NCBI RefSeq assembly: GCF_014256275.1
Contig: NZ_JACCFE010000002.1
Location: forward strand, 4,568,001-4,632,000
DNA length: 64,000 bases
Direction of reading: 5' to 3'
Source: Rhodococcus sp. 4CII
GTDB lineage: Bacteria; Actinomycetota; Actinomycetes; Mycobacteriales; Mycobacteriaceae
The translations under genes and the position numbers were made by a program. Positions 17,983-26,989 of this stretch are shown here, piece after piece. A model generated the notes under the pieces. The model did not search any database, was not told the origin of the DNA, and saw only the letters and a program-made list of their open reading frames with translations. Every line of letters begins with the position of its first letter. Position 1 is the first letter of the stretch.

Positions 17983-19338
17983 TCAGGCCTTCGCGGGGTC
18001 TCCCGCCGCTCCGGCCGCGATGGCTTCTGCGCCGAGCACCGCATCGGCTCCGTGCTTGGATGCGCCGGTGAGTCCGACGGCGTCGAGCACGTACGCCGTC
18101 TCGCCGTGGACGGACACGTCGAGGCCGTCGTATTCGCTTTCCTGGTCGGCCCGGATGCCCATGAACTTCTTCAGCGCGAGAACGATGACCAGGGTGACGA
18201 CGAAGCAGTACGCGAGAACGGCTGCCACGGCGACGCATTGGCGCCACAGGACGTCGAATCCGCCGCCGTAGAGGAGCCCCGCGGCGCCGTTGGGAGCGGC
18301 CGGATCTGCGAGGAATCCGATCAGTACGGTGCCGAGGATGCCGCCGACCAGGTGCACGCCGACGACGTCGAGCGCGTCGTCGTAGCCGAGCCGGTACTTC
18401 CAGGAGACCGCGAAGCAGCAGACCGCGCCCGCGGCGGCGCCGACGGCCAGGGCGCCGAGGGGTGAGACGGCACCGCAGGCGGGTGTGATGGCGACCAGCG
18501 CCGCGATGAGACCCGACGCGGCGCCCAACGACGTGGCATGACCTTCACGCAGTTTCTCGACCACCAGCCACGCGCAGATGCCGGCGCACGCCGCGGCGAC
18601 GGTGTTGAGGATGACGACGGACGCACTGTTGCCGGCGGACAGCGCCGAACCACCGTTGAACCCGAACCAGCCGAAGAGCAGGATGCCGGCGCCGAGCATC
18701 GTCAGGGGGAGGCTGTGCGGGCGCGGCGCGACGGGGAAGGTCTTGCGGGCGCCGAGAACCAGGACGACAGCGAGGGCGGCGACGCCGGCATTGATGTGCA
18801 CTGCCGTGCCGCCGGCGAAGTCGATGGCACCGAGGGTGTTGGCGATCCATCCGCCGATCACCGAGCCGTCCTCGGAGTCGAATGCGAACACCCAGTGGGC
18901 GACGGGGAAGTAGACGAACGTCGCCCACAGTCCGGCGAACAGCATCCATGCACCGAACTTCATCCGGTCGGCCAGCGCGCCCGAGATGAGTGCCACGGTG
19001 ATGCCGGCGAACAACAGCTGGAATCCGGAGACCAGCGCGGGCGGCAGTCCGGGTTCGGCCGGGGCCTCCAGCACCGAGCTGGAGCCGAAGAACTCGAGCG
19101 GGTCACCCAGGATGCCGAGGCCGCCGAGTGAATTGCCGAGCACGGCCGAGTAGCCGAACACGATCCACAACACCCCGACGACGGCGAACGCGCCGAACGT
19201 CATCATGGCCATGTTGAGCGTGTTGCGCACGCTGACCATCCCGCCGTAGAACATGGCCAGGCCCGGCACCATGAGGCTTACTGCCGTGAAGGCCGCCAGA
19301 ATCCAGGCGGTATCGGCCGCAGCGACTGCTTCGTTCAT
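17983..19338 (-). CDS. amt: Ammonium transporter Amt
   Basis: A 451-residue Amt/MEP/Rh channel with 11 expected membrane helices. The signature DFAGGTAVHINAGVAAL contains the first pore histidine and DVVGVHLVGG the second. I start at ATG 19338 (MNEAVAAADTAW); the longer frame adds a short non-conserved lead. No PII gene (glnK) is adjacent. Its place among amine oxidase genes fits recovery of ammonia released by amine catabolism. Confidence 0.94.
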   Translation of the reverse strand: MNEAVAAADTAWILAAFTAVSLMVPGLAMFYGGMVSVRNTLNMAMMTFGAFAVVGVLWIVFGYSAVLGNSLGGLGILGDPLEFFGSSSVLEAPAEPGLPPALVSGFQLLFAGITVALISGALADRMKFGAWMLFAGLWATFVYFPVAHWVFAFDSEDGSVIGGWIANTLGAIDFAGGTAVHINAGVAALAVVLVLGARKTFPVAPRPHSLPLTMLGAGILLFGWFGFNGGSALSAGNSASVVILNTVAAACAGICAWLVVEKLREGHATSLGAASGLIAALVAITPACGAVSPLGALAVGAAAGAVCCFAVSWKYRLGYDDALDVVGVHLVGGILGTVLIGFLADPAAPNGAAGLLYGGGFDVLWRQCVAVAAVLAYCFVVTLVIVLALKKFMGIRADQESEYDGLDVSVHGETAYVLDAVGLTGASKHGADAVLGAEAIAAGAAGDPAKA

Positions 19339-19539
19339 TGTCGTCCACCTTGATCGAGGATGGCGGGGCACTCGCAGTGTCCGCCGTTGGGAATCAATGT
19401 CTATCCACAGTGAACCAAAGGGGAGATTTCGAGAATAGTGCGCTGCGTGACGAATGCGTTACGGATCCGAGCCCGCGACTGGGCTCGTCCAGAATGGACA
19501 ACGTATCGTGACAGTGAACGATTTCGCTGAGGAGAATGT

Positions 19540-20091
19540 GTGTACACAGTGCGTGAGGCCCGCATCATCCGTCGTGCAGATCGCCACACCACCCGGTGGG
19601 CCAACGGTGCGGGGACGACCGCGGAGATCGCAACCGGTGCCGCCACCCGGTGGCGGGTCAGTGTCGCGACACTCGACGGGAGGTCGGCCTTCTCCTCGTT
19701 CCCCGGGGTGGACCGCATCTTCACGGTGATCGGCGACCACCCGGTCATGCTCGACTTCGGCGGCGCGCCGACCGTGATTCCCCGCCTCAGCCCGACGCCG
19801 TTCGCGGGTGAGAACGGTCCCGTCTGTGCCGCATCCGGGGCAACCGAGGCGTTCAACGTCATGATCGACCGGTCCACGACCGCCGCCTCGGTGGACGTCG
19901 TCGAGATCGGGATCGCTCATGAGGTGGCCGCCGGCGATCGGGTGGCAGTCCTGGTCCTGGTCCTGCACGGACGACTGGCGACGGACCTCGGGCCCGTCGG
20001 TCCCGGCGACTGCCTCCTCGTCGAGCGGGGGTCGGTGCACCTGTCGGGACCGGCGGCTGTCGTGGTCACCGAGATCCTCGACCGCACGTGA
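19540..20091 (+). CDS. hutD: HutD/Ves-family cupin protein
   Basis: A 183-residue beta-sandwich protein. The family opening RRADRHTTRWANGAGTT and the WRVSVATLDGRSAFSSFPGVDR segment are well conserved, and the later FNVMIDR motif is present. HutD is linked to histidine utilisation and to stress, but its molecular role is unclear. No hut genes are in view, so a histidine role here is unsupported. Its TGA stop lies inside a 40-nt dispersed palindrome (20088-20127). It is divergent from amt. Confidence 0.85.
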   Translation: MYTVREARIIRRADRHTTRWANGAGTTAEIATGAATRWRVSVATLDGRSAFSSFPGVDRIFTVIGDHPVMLDFGGAPTVIPRLSPTPFAGENGPVCAASGATEAFNVMIDRSTTAASVDVVEIGIAHEVAAGDRVAVLVLVLHGRLATDLGPVGPGDCLLVERGSVHLSGPAAVVVTEILDRT

Positions 20092-20127
20092 GTGGCAGCG
20101 CGTGCCGGGGCACACATTGCCACTCAC
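20088..20127. repeat. 40-nt dispersed palindrome, copy 1
   Basis: The left arm begins GTGAGTGGCA and the right arm ends TTGCCACTCAC, with a GC-rich centre. The TGA stop of hutD is bases 2-4 of the repeat. Three further copies of the same length are at 24142, 24395 and 35086. A transcript would fold into a long hairpin, so it may act as a terminator or an mRNA end-protecting element. Confidence 0.8.
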
Positions 20128-20166
20128 CTGCGGGTGTCGTGGTCGGCGGACCGCGGCGATGCGAAG

Positions 20167-20748
20167 ATGGTGTGCGTGGACCCCGACACCGTCACCCGAC
20201 CTGCCCCGGCGCACGGCAGCAAACGACAGGCCCTGATCGACGCCACGATCACGCTGGTCGCACGGGGCGGTCTCCGCAATTTCACCTATCGCGCCGTCGC
20301 CCGCGAAGCAGGTGTCGCGCACGGTCTCGTCGCCCATCATTTCGGCAGTCGAGACGCCCTCATCGAAGAGGCGTTGCGGTACACGCTCGATTCGAGCGCA
20401 GAAGTGCTCACCGACGTGACCGAGGGATCCAGCCTGGACGACTTCGTCAGTCACCTCGCGGAACTGGTCTCGCGTGAACCCGATCTGCAGGCCTTCCAAT
20501 ACGAGCTGATCCTGGAGTCCCGGCGCAACCCGGAACTCGCGCCGCTCGTGGAGAATCTCTACGCGGCCTATCGCGACGCCACCGCGGACGCTCTCGAGCG
20601 GGTCGGAATCACGAGGGATGATGCCTTGACCCACCTGGTGTTCGCCGCCCTCGACGGGTTGGTGTTTCAGCAATTGGCTATGGGGAACTCGGCGCGGACC
20701 GAGGCCTCACTCGCGAAACTGCGGCAGTTCCTCGCATCGGCGCGCTGA
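20167..20748 (+). CDS. TetR-family regulator
   Basis: A 193-residue TetR repressor. The helix-turn-helix region runs from KRQALIDATITLVARGG to REAGVAHGLVAHHFGSRDALI. I start at ATG 20167; the longer frame would begin inside the palindrome. Its C-terminal half is clearly related to the TetR at 24445 (shared GSSLD-FV-HL, EPDLQ/DPDLQ and FQYEL-LESRR segments), so the two are paralogues. The 3' end overlaps the convergent APC permease gene by 42 bases. The likely targets are the adjacent monoamine oxidase operon and possibly its paralogue's operon. Confidence 0.87.
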   Translation: MVCVDPDTVTRPAPAHGSKRQALIDATITLVARGGLRNFTYRAVAREAGVAHGLVAHHFGSRDALIEEALRYTLDSSAEVLTDVTEGSSLDDFVSHLAELVSREPDLQAFQYELILESRRNPELAPLVENLYAAYRDATADALERVGITRDDALTHLVFAALDGLVFQQLAMGNSARTEASLAKLRQFLASAR

Positions 20749-22170
20749 CGTCTCATTCCCGGAGGTGTCCCGCCACGTCAGCGGTGCCCGGTCCTGAATC
20801 TTTCTGCGGTAGAGGAAGAGTGCGACGCCGACCAGCAGGAGTGCGATACCCAGCAGAACTTCCTTCGGCCCACCGGCATGGCTGAGGCCGGGGTTGAGGA
20901 CTCCGACGACGAGCATGAAGGTGTTGAGTACCGCGACCACTGCAGCAACCGGGATCCAGCCCTTCGAGAGCCGGATGGGACGCGGCCAGTGCGGGCGGTC
21001 CTTGCGGAGGAGCAGAAACCCGATCACGGCGAGGGTGATCGCCAGGATGTACCCGAGATTGCTGGCGATGAGAATGGCGACGGGGTTGCCGATGAAGACC
21101 AGGATCAGCAGGTTGACGGTCATGGTGATCCACAGTGCGCGGCTGGGGACACCGTTGCGGTTGAGCTGATCGAGTTGGGTCACGGACATGCCCTCGGCGG
21201 CGATGCCGAAAAGGGCGCGACCGGCGTCCGCGGACGAGGAGATCATGCTGAGGAACAGTGCGCCGCAGAGGACGGCGGTGATGATCCCGGACAGGCCACC
21301 GGAGATTTGCCCGATGCTGGCGACACCGTACGTGATCGGGTTCTCGGCGATGACGCCCTCGCCGAGCTGGCCCGTGGTCGCGATCGGGACGACGGTGTAG
21401 ACGCCGACCATGAACAGTGCGATCGACGTGAGGGCGCGAGAGGTGTCACGGCTGGTGTCCTTGTATTCGGGCGCGAAGACGGCGCACAGTTCGCTGCCGT
21501 AGATCGCCCACGCCGACACGTACAACCACACCACGAACGTCTTCCAGCCGCCGTCCACATGGGACGTGAGGTTGACGGAGTGCCATTCGCCGGAAACGAA
21601 CGGGCCGACCGCGAGCGCGGCGAGCACGACGATGAACGCGGCACCGATCACCTGGTTGAACTTCACCGCGACCGTGATTCCGGCGACGTTGAGTGCCGTG
21701 CACAGCACGATCGTGATCGCGGAGATGACATGGGGTAGGCCGAAATCGACCCCGGCGAGCGAGAACAGGGTCCAGGTGGCGTCCGGGAACCACTGCGCCT
21801 GGACGAGAGACCCGATCGTGAGTCCGACGAGGGAGAGCACCAGTGACCACCCGCACCAGTAGCCGAATGCGGCGAGGGGTCCGAGTGGGGCGAAGTACCG
21901 TTTCCAGGCCTCGGTCGCGAAGGTCGCGACGCCGCCGGCCTTGTCCGGGAACATTGCCGCCATCTCCGAGAACAAGGTGTTCTGCAGAAGTGCGACGACG
22001 GACAGGACCACACAGATCACCGCCGCGGGGATTGCTCCGATCGATCCGATGACGTACCCCACCGAGACGAAGAGCCCCGAGGCGATCGGCAGCGCGAGCA
22101 TGAACCCGTGATACCACCGCAGAGTTTTGTGTAGTTGATGATCCGGCGCCGGCGACGCTGTCTCGTTCAT
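20707..22170 (-). CDS. APC-family amino acid/amine permease
   Basis: A 487-residue membrane transporter with about 12 hydrophobic segments. LRWYHGFMLALPIASGLFVSVGYVIGSIG in family terms is helix 1 with the GSIG motif; SAWAIYGSELCAVFAPEYKD is the helix-6 region. I start at ATG 22170. It is the third gene of an operon with a flavin monoamine oxidase and a small DABB-like protein, so amine uptake is likely. The C-terminal coding end overlaps the convergent TetR gene by 42 bases, which is unusual for two real genes. Confidence 0.87.
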   Translation of the reverse strand: MNETASPAPDHQLHKTLRWYHGFMLALPIASGLFVSVGYVIGSIGAIPAAVICVVLSVVALLQNTLFSEMAAMFPDKAGGVATFATEAWKRYFAPLGPLAAFGYWCGWSLVLSLVGLTIGSLVQAQWFPDATWTLFSLAGVDFGLPHVISAITIVLCTALNVAGITVAVKFNQVIGAAFIVVLAALAVGPFVSGEWHSVNLTSHVDGGWKTFVVWLYVSAWAIYGSELCAVFAPEYKDTSRDTSRALTSIALFMVGVYTVVPIATTGQLGEGVIAENPITYGVASIGQISGGLSGIITAVLCGALFLSMISSSADAGRALFGIAAEGMSVTQLDQLNRNGVPSRALWITMTVNLLILVFIGNPVAILIASNLGYILAITLAVIGFLLLRKDRPHWPRPIRLSKGWIPVAAVVAVLNTFMLVVGVLNPGLSHAGGPKEVLLGIALLLVGVALFLYRRKIQDRAPLTWRDTSGNETSARRCEELPQFRE

Positions 22171-22193
22171 GACTGTTCTCCTCGGGCGGGTGA

Positions 22194-22502
22194 TCAGGCG
22201 ATCGGGCTGACGGCGGACTCGGGGAACTCGGTGACCTCGATCTCGACGTCCTCGAGGAGGGCGAACATCTTCAGGAACTCGGGGAGGTTGGCGGCGTCCG
22301 CATTCGCGGCGTCCGCCGCTTCCCGGGTTTCGTAGATCCACAGGTCGACCCACGTTCCGTCCGACCGCTGCGCGCAGAACGGCACGGCCAGCAATTTCGG
22401 GTGGGCGGCCTTGACTTCGGTGATGGCGGCCTTGCGGAGGCGGCAGTATTCCTCCGCATCCGACGTCAAGGTGAAGGTGACGAGTTCGGCGCAGTACGAC
22501 AT
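22194..22502 (-). CDS. Small dimeric alpha/beta-barrel-like protein
   Basis: A 102-residue protein, ATG at 22502 with GGAACC just upstream. The composition and pattern (AELVTFTLTSDAEEYCRLRKA, then VDLWIYETREAADAA) are those of the antibiotic-biosynthesis-monooxygenase/DABB fold. It lies between the monoamine oxidase and permease genes on the same strand, with gaps of 35 and 23 bases. It may help turn over the amine-derived product; no catalytic residue can be assigned with confidence. Confidence 0.75.
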   Translation of the reverse strand: MSYCAELVTFTLTSDAEEYCRLRKAAITEVKAAHPKLLAVPFCAQRSDGTWVDLWIYETREAADAANADAANLPEFLKMFALLEDVEIEVTEFPESAVSPIA

Positions 22503-22537
22503 GGTGATGGTTCCTTCGTCTTCGGTGGGGTGGGTGA

Positions 22538-23839
22538 TCAGCGGAGCGACTGCAGAATTCGGGCCGCGGCGGTCTTGCCGCTCTCGATGGCGCCGTCGAT
22601 GAACCCGGCCCATCCCTCGGCGTAGTCGCTGCCGGCGAGGCGGACCCGCCCGTGCGGTTCCGACGCCGCGTTCTGCACCGCGACGAGTTGGTTGGGCCGC
22701 AGCATGGCCCAGGTCTGCTGCGACAGGTCGTCGGTAACCCAGTCGTGGCCGTCGACCGCGACCACCTCGATTTCGGGAATCCATTCGCGCAAAGCGATTT
22801 CGACGGCGCCGCGGTCCGTGACGTCGATGCGCGTCGCGTCGCAGCCGAAGGCGACGACGAGGCTGTCCCCGTCGATGTCGTACTCGTACTGGAAGAAGTT
22901 CAGCGCGCACGTGCTGGGACCCAGACCGGCGACCTTGCCGACGTCGCCCCGGACGCGCACCCACACCTTGCAGCCGGTCGACGCCTGACCCTCGTCGGCG
23001 ACCGAGCGGATGTCGGCGGGAAGCGCGGGTGCGAAGTCGATCGTGTTCAGGACGTTCAGCGGCAGGGTGACGACCACCTCCCGGGCGGTGAATGTCCGGC
23101 CGTCGGTGAGGGTGACGGTGGCGCCGTCCGCATCCTGCTCGATTCGCTGCACGCGTGCGCCGAGGCGGACGTCTGCGGTGGACTGAGCGGCGATGGCGTC
23201 GAGCAGGGCTTTGGTGCCGCCGGCCAGCTTGAAGGTGGCGCAGGCTTCGAACAGGAGATGCCAGTTGCCGCCCGTCAGCGCACACCACCTCAGGCCCTGC
23301 GTGTAGGCGGATACCTCTGGCCTGCCGCTGAAGTTCAGCGCCCACATGCCCTCGACCAGGGCATGTTGTTCGTCGTCCAGATTCAGCTCTGCGATCTTCT
23401 CCGCAACCGTGATGTGGTCGAGCGCTTTCAGTTCGTCGCTCACCGGCCGGAAGTGGAAAGGGTTGGGCAGCAACTGCGCTGATCCGTCGAGCACCGTCGT
23501 CATCCCTGTGTCGAGGAGGTCGAACATGACGTCGGGTGACCCGTGACGGATCTCGTCGCCGACCTTCCACAGCGCTTGTTCGGCGACGGGACTGCTGATC
23601 AGGGGCAGGTCGTACCGGCCGACCTCCGCCCAGACGTGCGGCTGCGTCCAGTGCACCCACGTGCCGCCGAAATCCAGGGACTTTCCCAGGGCACTCTCGC
23701 GTGTCCACGTTCGCCCGCCGAGACGATCGCGCGCCTCGAGGAGGATCACCGCGGCGCCCTGCTGGGTGAGTTCTCGCGCCGCGGTGACGCCCGCGAACCC
23801 TCCGCCGACGACGATGACGTCGGTGTCGTGCTGTGTCAT
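22538..23839 (-). CDS. Flavin monoamine oxidase
   Basis: A 433-residue flavin amine oxidase. The FAD Rossmann motif VVGGGFAGVTAAREL is at the N-terminus, the RDRLGGRTWT motif follows near residue 40 and the C-terminal FAD segment includes GRVRLAGSDYAEGWAGFIDGA in family terms. It oxidises primary or secondary amines to imines/aldehydes with hydrogen peroxide release. It heads an operon with a DABB-like protein and an APC permease. A perfect 8-bp palindrome lies 142 bases upstream. The substrate (putrescine, tyramine or other) is not determined. Confidence 0.9.
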   Translation of the reverse strand: MTQHDTDVIVVGGGFAGVTAARELTQQGAAVILLEARDRLGGRTWTRESALGKSLDFGGTWVHWTQPHVWAEVGRYDLPLISSPVAEQALWKVGDEIRHGSPDVMFDLLDTGMTTVLDGSAQLLPNPFHFRPVSDELKALDHITVAEKIAELNLDDEQHALVEGMWALNFSGRPEVSAYTQGLRWCALTGGNWHLLFEACATFKLAGGTKALLDAIAAQSTADVRLGARVQRIEQDADGATVTLTDGRTFTAREVVVTLPLNVLNTIDFAPALPADIRSVADEGQASTGCKVWVRVRGDVGKVAGLGPSTCALNFFQYEYDIDGDSLVVAFGCDATRIDVTDRGAVEIALREWIPEIEVVAVDGHDWVTDDLSQQTWAMLRPNQLVAVQNAASEPHGRVRLAGSDYAEGWAGFIDGAIESGKTAAARILQSLR

Positions 23840-23981
23840 GGCTTTCGCCCTTTCGATTTTCGGGAGATGTCGGGCAGGCCGAAGGCAACCGTGGCTCGGA
23901 ATGTCTCCGATAGGCTGTGCTCCACGTCACCTGTACGGATGCACAGTAATGGGTGTGATTCGGTTTGCATAGACCCCAGAG

Positions 23982-24000
23982 TGTCCACTCGCAGTGGACA
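23982..24000. promoter_or_regulatory. Palindrome upstream of monoamine oxidase
   Basis: TGTCCACT (23982-23989) and AGTGGACA (23993-24000) form a perfect inverted repeat with a CGC centre. Its position about 140 bases before the monoamine oxidase start makes it a candidate operator, possibly for one of the two paralogous TetR proteins nearby. Confidence 0.5.
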
Positions 24001-24141
24001 TGAATTCTTATTGTGAGAACCTGCTGGTCAGAAATGCGGTATCGACATGCTCGGTCTCGGTGAACTTGACCATCTGGATAACATTGTTGCCCGGACTGGG
24101 TTCGTCGCACGACGGAAGGCAAGCGCTCCCACGACCCCCAT

Positions 24142-24181
24142 GTGAGTGGCAATGCGTGCGGGGGCGCACATTGCCACTCAC
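24142..24181. repeat. 40-nt dispersed palindrome, copy 2
   Basis: It has the same arms as copy 1 (GTGAGTGGCAATG on the left, CATTGCCACTCAC on the right). It lies alone in the intergenic region between the monoamine oxidase gene and the TetR gene, not joined to a stop codon. Confidence 0.8.
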
Positions 24182-24394
24182 CTGAGGGTCGGCGGCGATG
24201 TGAGGATCGTGTCGTGGGCACCGACAGCCACGCTTACCTGGTGCCGCGTCGGGTGATGCACGGTGCATCACCCCGCCCTGTTCTTCCGCGGTTTGTAGTG
24301 TGTCGTCTCGAGTGCGGGTTGCCGGTTTGATCAGGGGTGCTGCGGGCGCCGGTTCAGTCCGGCCAGCTGCTGGTTACCGGACCCTCGAACGCAA

Positions 24395-24434
24395 GTGAGT
24401 GGCAATGCGTCCCGGGACACACATTGCCGCTCAC
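24395..24434. repeat. 40-nt dispersed palindrome, copy 3
   Basis: Left arm GTGAGTGGCAATG, centre CCCGGG, right arm CATTGCCGCTCAC. It is 10 bases beyond the stop of the minus-strand TetR gene and could end the transcript of the N-demethylase operon. Confidence 0.8.
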
Positions 24435-24444
24435 GTGGGCGGAA

Positions 24445-25020
24445 TTACCTCGCAGTCGACAGGATCCGGCGCAGGCGCTCGATGGCGCGCTCTGTCGCGG
24501 GACGGTCCTTGGCGATGAGTTGGTGCATGATGAAACCCTCGATCGCGGAGTAGACCAGCAGGGTCAGGTCGTCGTCGGCGGTGATGCCCAGCCGGGTCAG
24601 GGCCTGGGACGTCGCCTCGATGTACGTGGCGTACAACAGTTTCACGTGCGGGTCGAGGCGCGGGGTTCGCCGGGATTCGAGCATCAGTTCGTACTGGAAC
24701 ACCTGGAGGTCCGGGTCGCGGGCGACGAGGTCGGTGAGGTGCTCGACGAAGTTGTCGAGTGAGGACCCGGCGGCGAGGTCGGCGAAGACGCCGGCGCTCT
24801 TGTCCAGTGCGTAGCGGAGCGCGGCGTCGAGGAGGGCGTCCGCCGACCCGACGCTGCACAGCACGGCCTCCTCTGAGACGCCGGCCTCGCGGGCGACGGC
24901 CCGGACCGTCAGACCGCGCAACCCGTCGCGGGCGATCACGGCGACCGTTGCGCGGACGAGGTCGAGGCCCTGATCGGTCGGGGGCGCCGCACGCCGCGGC
25001 CGCCTGTCGGCGAGCGTCAC
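24445..25020 (-). CDS. TetR-family regulator at the end of the N-demethylase operon
   Basis: A TetR repressor of 191 residues from GTG 25020, which overlaps the preceding stop by four bases (GTGA) like the other genes of this operon; an ATG at 25050 would give 201 residues. The helix-turn-helix runs from TVAVIARDGLRG to EAGVSEEAVLCSVGSADALL. The C-terminal half is paralogous to the TetR at 20167. As the last gene of the cupin-DmmA-reductase-demethylase operon, it probably regulates that operon and perhaps the divergent one. Confidence 0.85.
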   Translation of the reverse strand: MTLADRRPRRAAPPTDQGLDLVRATVAVIARDGLRGLTVRAVAREAGVSEEAVLCSVGSADALLDAALRYALDKSAGVFADLAAGSSLDNFVEHLTDLVARDPDLQVFQYELMLESRRTPRLDPHVKLLYATYIEATSQALTRLGITADDDLTLLVYSAIEGFIMHQLIAKDRPATERAIERLRRILSTAR

Positions 25021-26015
25021 GGCTCGACGTTCCCGTGGGCGGCGAGCCATCGCATCCCGGGCTCCCGGGTGCGGCTGATGCCCTTGTATTCGGCCATGTC
25101 CACGGGCAGGTCCTCGAGGACCTTGTACAGCCGCTCACCCCACTCCGGAACGGACGCGACATCCCGGAACGACAGCAGGTACGACCGGATCAGGAACATG
25201 ACGGAGCCGGTGTGGGCGAGCCGGATCAGATGCTGGACTTCGGTTCTCAGGAACAGCCGGTCCCCGACGTCGTCGAGGGGGCCCTCGGCGAGGGTGCGCC
25301 GGTCCTTCCCCCACCGGGGATAGGTTTCGGTCGAGGTGTCGAGTTTGCCGTCGACGGTCAGCGTCCAGTTGGTGCGCCGGTAACTCTGGCCGGGTTCGAG
25401 GCGCATCAGGAAATTGTGTGCGCGCGTGATGATCTTCTCGCTGTGGATGCGCGGGACGGGGCCGTGGATCTCGAGGAAGGTCATGCCCACGTCGAACCCG
25501 AAGGACCAGTCGGCTGCGAACGTCACCAGCCCGGCGTCGCCCCACAGTTCGCCCTCGCGCTGATCGAGCAGTACGACGTCTTCCTGGATCTGGCTGCAGA
25601 TGTAGACCAGCGGCGGCGCCGGCAACGTGGCGGGGTCGCCGAACGTGAAGCTGTGCTCGATTCCGAGTAGGTCGTTCTTCCAGAACCAGGTGTCGCCGCG
25701 GTGTTCGAGGGTCATGGTTCCGGGGTATTCGGCGGCGAGGGTGCGCATCAGTGTGAGCATCGCGTCCCATGCGGCGGGAACCATGTGGGGCAGGCATTGG
25801 TGTCGCGACGGGTCGCCGGCCAGGATCCGTTCGCGCTCGGCCAGCTCGCGTTGGTAGTGGGAGTCGATGGCGATGCGGGTGGCGCCCCAACTGCCGGCGA
25901 GGGTGTCGGTGGGGTTCCCGGCCGGTTCGACGTTGGTGCTGTAGCGGTACTGGTCTCTAGAGAAGGGGAACGGGAAGCGCGCGATGTGGTCGGCGCGTGA
26001 GTCGGTCGATGTCAC
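25017..26015 (-). CDS. Heme-dependent oxidative N-demethylase family protein (DUF3445)
   Basis: A 332-residue protein of the DUF3445 family, now known as heme-dependent oxidative N-demethylases. These enzymes remove a methyl group from secondary amines such as dimethylamine as formaldehyde. The start RFPFPFSRDQYRYSTNVEP and the RRTNWTL and FLRTEVQHLIRLAHTGSVMFLIRSY blocks are typical. The GTG start at 26015 overlaps the reductase stop (GTGA). The gene follows a reductase and a DmmA-like protein, the composition of dimethylamine monooxygenase. Its substrate could be another N-methylamine. Confidence 0.85.
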   Translation of the reverse strand: MTSTDSRADHIARFPFPFSRDQYRYSTNVEPAGNPTDTLAGSWGATRIAIDSHYQRELAERERILAGDPSRHQCLPHMVPAAWDAMLTLMRTLAAEYPGTMTLEHRGDTWFWKNDLLGIEHSFTFGDPATLPAPPLVYICSQIQEDVVLLDQREGELWGDAGLVTFAADWSFGFDVGMTFLEIHGPVPRIHSEKIITRAHNFLMRLEPGQSYRRTNWTLTVDGKLDTSTETYPRWGKDRRTLAEGPLDDVGDRLFLRTEVQHLIRLAHTGSVMFLIRSYLLSFRDVASVPEWGERLYKVLEDLPVDMAEYKGISRTREPGMRWLAAHGNVEP

Positions 26016-26989
26016 AGGTCCAGCTCCAATCGGTCTCCGACGGCCCGCGAGACGCACGGCATGATCGAGTCTCCGGACGCCTTCTCGTCTTCGGTGAGGA
26101 ACATGTCGCGGTGTTCGATCCGGCCACCGCGCACCGACAGCCGGCATTCGCCGCACACCCCCTGGCGGCACAGGTTCGGAACGTTGATTCCCTTGTCCAG
26201 CAATGCCTCGAGCAGACTGGTTCCCGACGGGACCGGGACGATCATGCCGGTGCGCCCGAGCGTGGCGGCGAACGGGGCGCCGTCGGGGAGCGGACCCGAC
26301 CCGAACGCCTCCGAGTGCACCCGGCCCGGGGGCCAGCCGCAGTCGCGGGCCCAGTCCGCCACCGCGGCGATCATCGGCGCCGGACCGCAGGTGTAGACGT
26401 GGGTGCCGAGTGGTTGGTCCGCCAGTGTGGGAACCAGGGTCTCGCGCAGTGCGTCGGGCGTCGAGACGGTGACGAGGCGGTCGCCGCACAGCGCCGCCAG
26501 TTCGTCGACGTGCGCCCCCTGCCGGTCGCGGAAGGAATAGAACACCTCGAACGAGCGGCCCCATTCGAGGGCGGCCCGGACGTGCGACAGGATCGGGGTG
26601 ACACCGATTCCGCCCGCGACCAACAGGTGGTGCCGGGCGTTGAGCACCGGCGCGAACGCGCTGCGCGGGCGGCTGACGCGGACGGTCTGCCCCGGCTGGA
26701 GGTTGTGGATCCAGCGTGAACCGCCGTGCCCGTTCTCGTCGAGCCGGACCGAGATCGCATAGTGGTCCGGCTCGATCGACGGCCCCGTCAGCGAGTAGGA
26801 ATTGCGTCTGCCCTCGGCCCAGTCGACAGCGACGTGACTGCCCGGGGTGAACGACGGCAGCGCGCGGCCGGCCGGGTCCGCGAGGACGACGTGGCGGATG
26901 CCCGCGCACAGCGTCCGCGCCTCACGAACCGTGAGGACCAGGCCACTGCTAACGCTCTCGCCCGCAACCGTTTCGAGCGTCAGGGTCAT
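26012..26989 (-). CDS. Ferredoxin-type reductase subunit of the N-demethylase system
   Basis: A 325-residue flavin/NAD/2Fe-2S reductase of the phthalate dioxygenase reductase class, matching the reductase subunit of dimethylamine monooxygenase. The NAD part has HLLVAGGIGVTPILSH and HVYTCGP. The C-terminal ferredoxin cysteines are Cys274, Cys279, Cys282 and Cys312, in the right spacing. ATG 26989 overlaps the preceding stop (ATGA). It would supply electrons to the heme N-demethylase encoded next. It is distinct from the IacF-like reductase at 301. Confidence 0.87.
   Translation of the reverse strand: MTLTLETVAGESVSSGLVLTVREARTLCAGIRHVVLADPAGRALPSFTPGSHVAVDWAEGRRNSYSLTGPSIEPDHYAISVRLDENGHGGSRWIHNLQPGQTVRVSRPRSAFAPVLNARHHLLVAGGIGVTPILSHVRAALEWGRSFEVFYSFRDRQGAHVDELAALCGDRLVTVSTPDALRETLVPTLADQPLGTHVYTCGPAPMIAAVADWARDCGWPPGRVHSEAFGSGPLPDGAPFAATLGRTGMIVPVPSGTSLLEALLDKGINVPNLCRQGVCGECRLSVRGGRIEHRDMFLTEDEKASGDSIMPCVSRAVGDRLELDL

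Larger units (their letters stand above)
23840..24444. other. 605-base intergenic region upstream of the monoamine oxidase gene
   Basis: No gene is supported here. It holds the monoamine oxidase promoter, a palindrome at 23982-24000 and two copies of the 40-nt dispersed palindrome at 24142 and 24395, about 250 bases apart. Short open frames in it lack a conserved composition. The second copy sits 10 bases from the TetR stop and may end that operon. Confidence 0.6.
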
